Positions 63,162-64,000 of a stretch of DNA of 64,000 nucleotides are shown piece after piece (position 1 is the stretch's first letter; the number at the start of each line of letters is the position of its first letter). The stretch comes from Pegea sp. RAD2-039. Lineage: Eukaryota; Chordata; Thaliacea; Salpida; Salpidae. The translations under genes were made by a program, and so were the position numbers. The DNA is taken from positions 3,968,001 through 4,032,000 of the forward strand of contig JAQGEQ010000380.1 of assembly GCA_034620365.1 (NCBI GenBank), in the 5' to 3' direction. The notes under the pieces were generated by a model that was not told the origin of the DNA, ran no database searches, and saw only the letters and a program-made list of their open reading frames with translations.

Positions 63162-63838
63162 TTAAGCGTATTTTTTAGCCAAGTCACTGAGCAAAACTCG
63201 GGCGGTTTTATCTCCAACTTTGTTTGCTAAATCTTTGTACAATTTCACCAATAACCCATCATAGTTATCAGCATATTGCTATATTAAAAAGCAACTTAGC
63301 ATAAGAAAACAAATTAATATAAAATTATAAACTAAAATGAAAGATTTTTAACTTTAGAAGTTTTTTCCTTAATAAATTTCGTTAATTTAAACTATCTAAT
63401 TTGTTTAGCCTTAAACTTATAATTTAAATGATTATAATCTAGTAGAAATAATCCTTTCATCGAAAGTTTTATAAATTAGTTGACAGTTTTCGATTTTAAC
63501 ATGAAACTAAAACCGTATAAAAAGAAGTGTTTAATTAGAAGAGAAGTAAAACAATATCAATTTTTAGGATATATTAGTGTTATAAACAAACCTAGATATT
63601 AAACAGCAAAACTCATTTTAAAATCAATTTATAAAATTACTTACTGTATAATAGTTAACCAACTCATCACCTTGCGTATTATGGTTACCGTTAATGCTGT
63701 AAAACAAAAATTATAAATGTGTTTCAACTTAAATAAGAAGAATGTTAAAAGGTTAAAGACTTACCCATTATTAGAATTACAAGCTTGATTGTAAGTAACC
63801 AAACCAATGAGCACAACGAGAAGAATTGTAAATTTCAT
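63162..63838 (-). CDS. Small secreted peptide, three exons (paralogue 2)
   Basis: Exons 63765-63838, 63645-63696 and 63162-63278 give 80 residues. Exon 1 encodes a signal peptide (FTILLVVLIGLVTY, likely cut near QAC) and ends in phase 2 at a GTAAGT donor. Exon 2 is 52 nt and encodes an Asn/Gly-rich linker (GINGNHNTQGDE). Exon 3 is the conserved helix: NYDGLLVKLYKDL, then ARVLLSDLAKKYA. The paralogue at 16578-17110 shares exon number, phases, exon-2 length and third-exon sequence, while signal peptide and linker differ. The conserved C-terminal half is therefore probably the functional part. Unknown family. About 46 kb and several unrelated genes separate the two copies. Confidence 0.75.
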
Positions 63839-64000
63839 TTTGCTTTTACTAACAATAAAGAAAAATAATTAATATGATATTCAAAAAATACAACAAATCG
63901 AACGAAATTAGTTGGTTTAAATACAAACTTTTACTTTTAAGATATAATAAATAAGTTCAGAACGACATTAAATACTGTTAACCAAATAACTATTAATGTT

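Overview
The window is AT-rich, intron-rich animal (metazoan) nuclear DNA. This rests on a full-length cytoplasmic-type actin, a Snail-family zinc-finger factor, an adhesion GPCR with a GPS-like motif, SLC38 and SLC35D transporters, GT-AG introns often only about 50 bp long, a CR1/jockey-like non-LTR retrotransposon in four copies, and tRNA-derived SINEs. The phylum cannot be fixed from this alone; a tunicate, sponge, flatworm or other small-intron invertebrate would fit.

Layout. 0-16 kb is a young segmental duplication: three copies of a block (one inverted, two direct) each carry an intact intronless 327-residue seven-helix receptor gene, with LINE copies between them and a SINE inserted in one block. 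16.6-17.1 kb holds a three-exon gene for a 79-residue secreted peptide. 20.3-23.7 kb holds two same-strand transporter genes: an SLC38A7/A8-like amino-acid transporter (8 exons, 447 aa) and an SLC35D-like nucleotide-sugar transporter (1 exon, 317 aa). 24-28 kb is SINE and LINE debris in AT-rich DNA. 28-33 kb is a Snail-family gene with its upstream region, and 33.8-35.3 kb is a convergent seven-exon actin gene. Eight perfect TGACGTCA palindromes lie between 28.0 and 34.9 kb.

36.8-55.0 kb is the standout: one + strand gene that I can model from a signal-peptide exon to a stop codon as 54 exons, nearly all 54-75 nt long and phase 0 at both ends, encoding about 1147 residues as a string of roughly 22-residue modules. 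Its centre is nine tandem copies of a four- to five-exon cassette of about 1.2-1.5 kb. One cassette carries a divergent strongly basic exon, and a LINE has inserted into the following intron. Any internal exon could be skipped without a frameshift, so the locus could produce many secreted isoforms. This resembles the logic of schistosome micro-exon genes, but with longer exons and no family I recognise.

56.3-59.9 kb (minus strand) is an adhesion-type GPCR in 14 exons (631 aa): signal peptide, hormone-receptor-like module, stalk, non-canonical GPS and seven helices. 60.8-61.7 kb is another LINE fragment. 63.2-63.8 kb (minus strand) is a paralogue of the small secreted peptide, with the same exon layout. 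Secreted repeat proteins, small secreted peptides and duplicated receptors in one window suggest a fast-evolving secretory or recognition neighbourhood; that reading is inference. All exon structures were read by eye from splice signals and reading frame, without transcript data.
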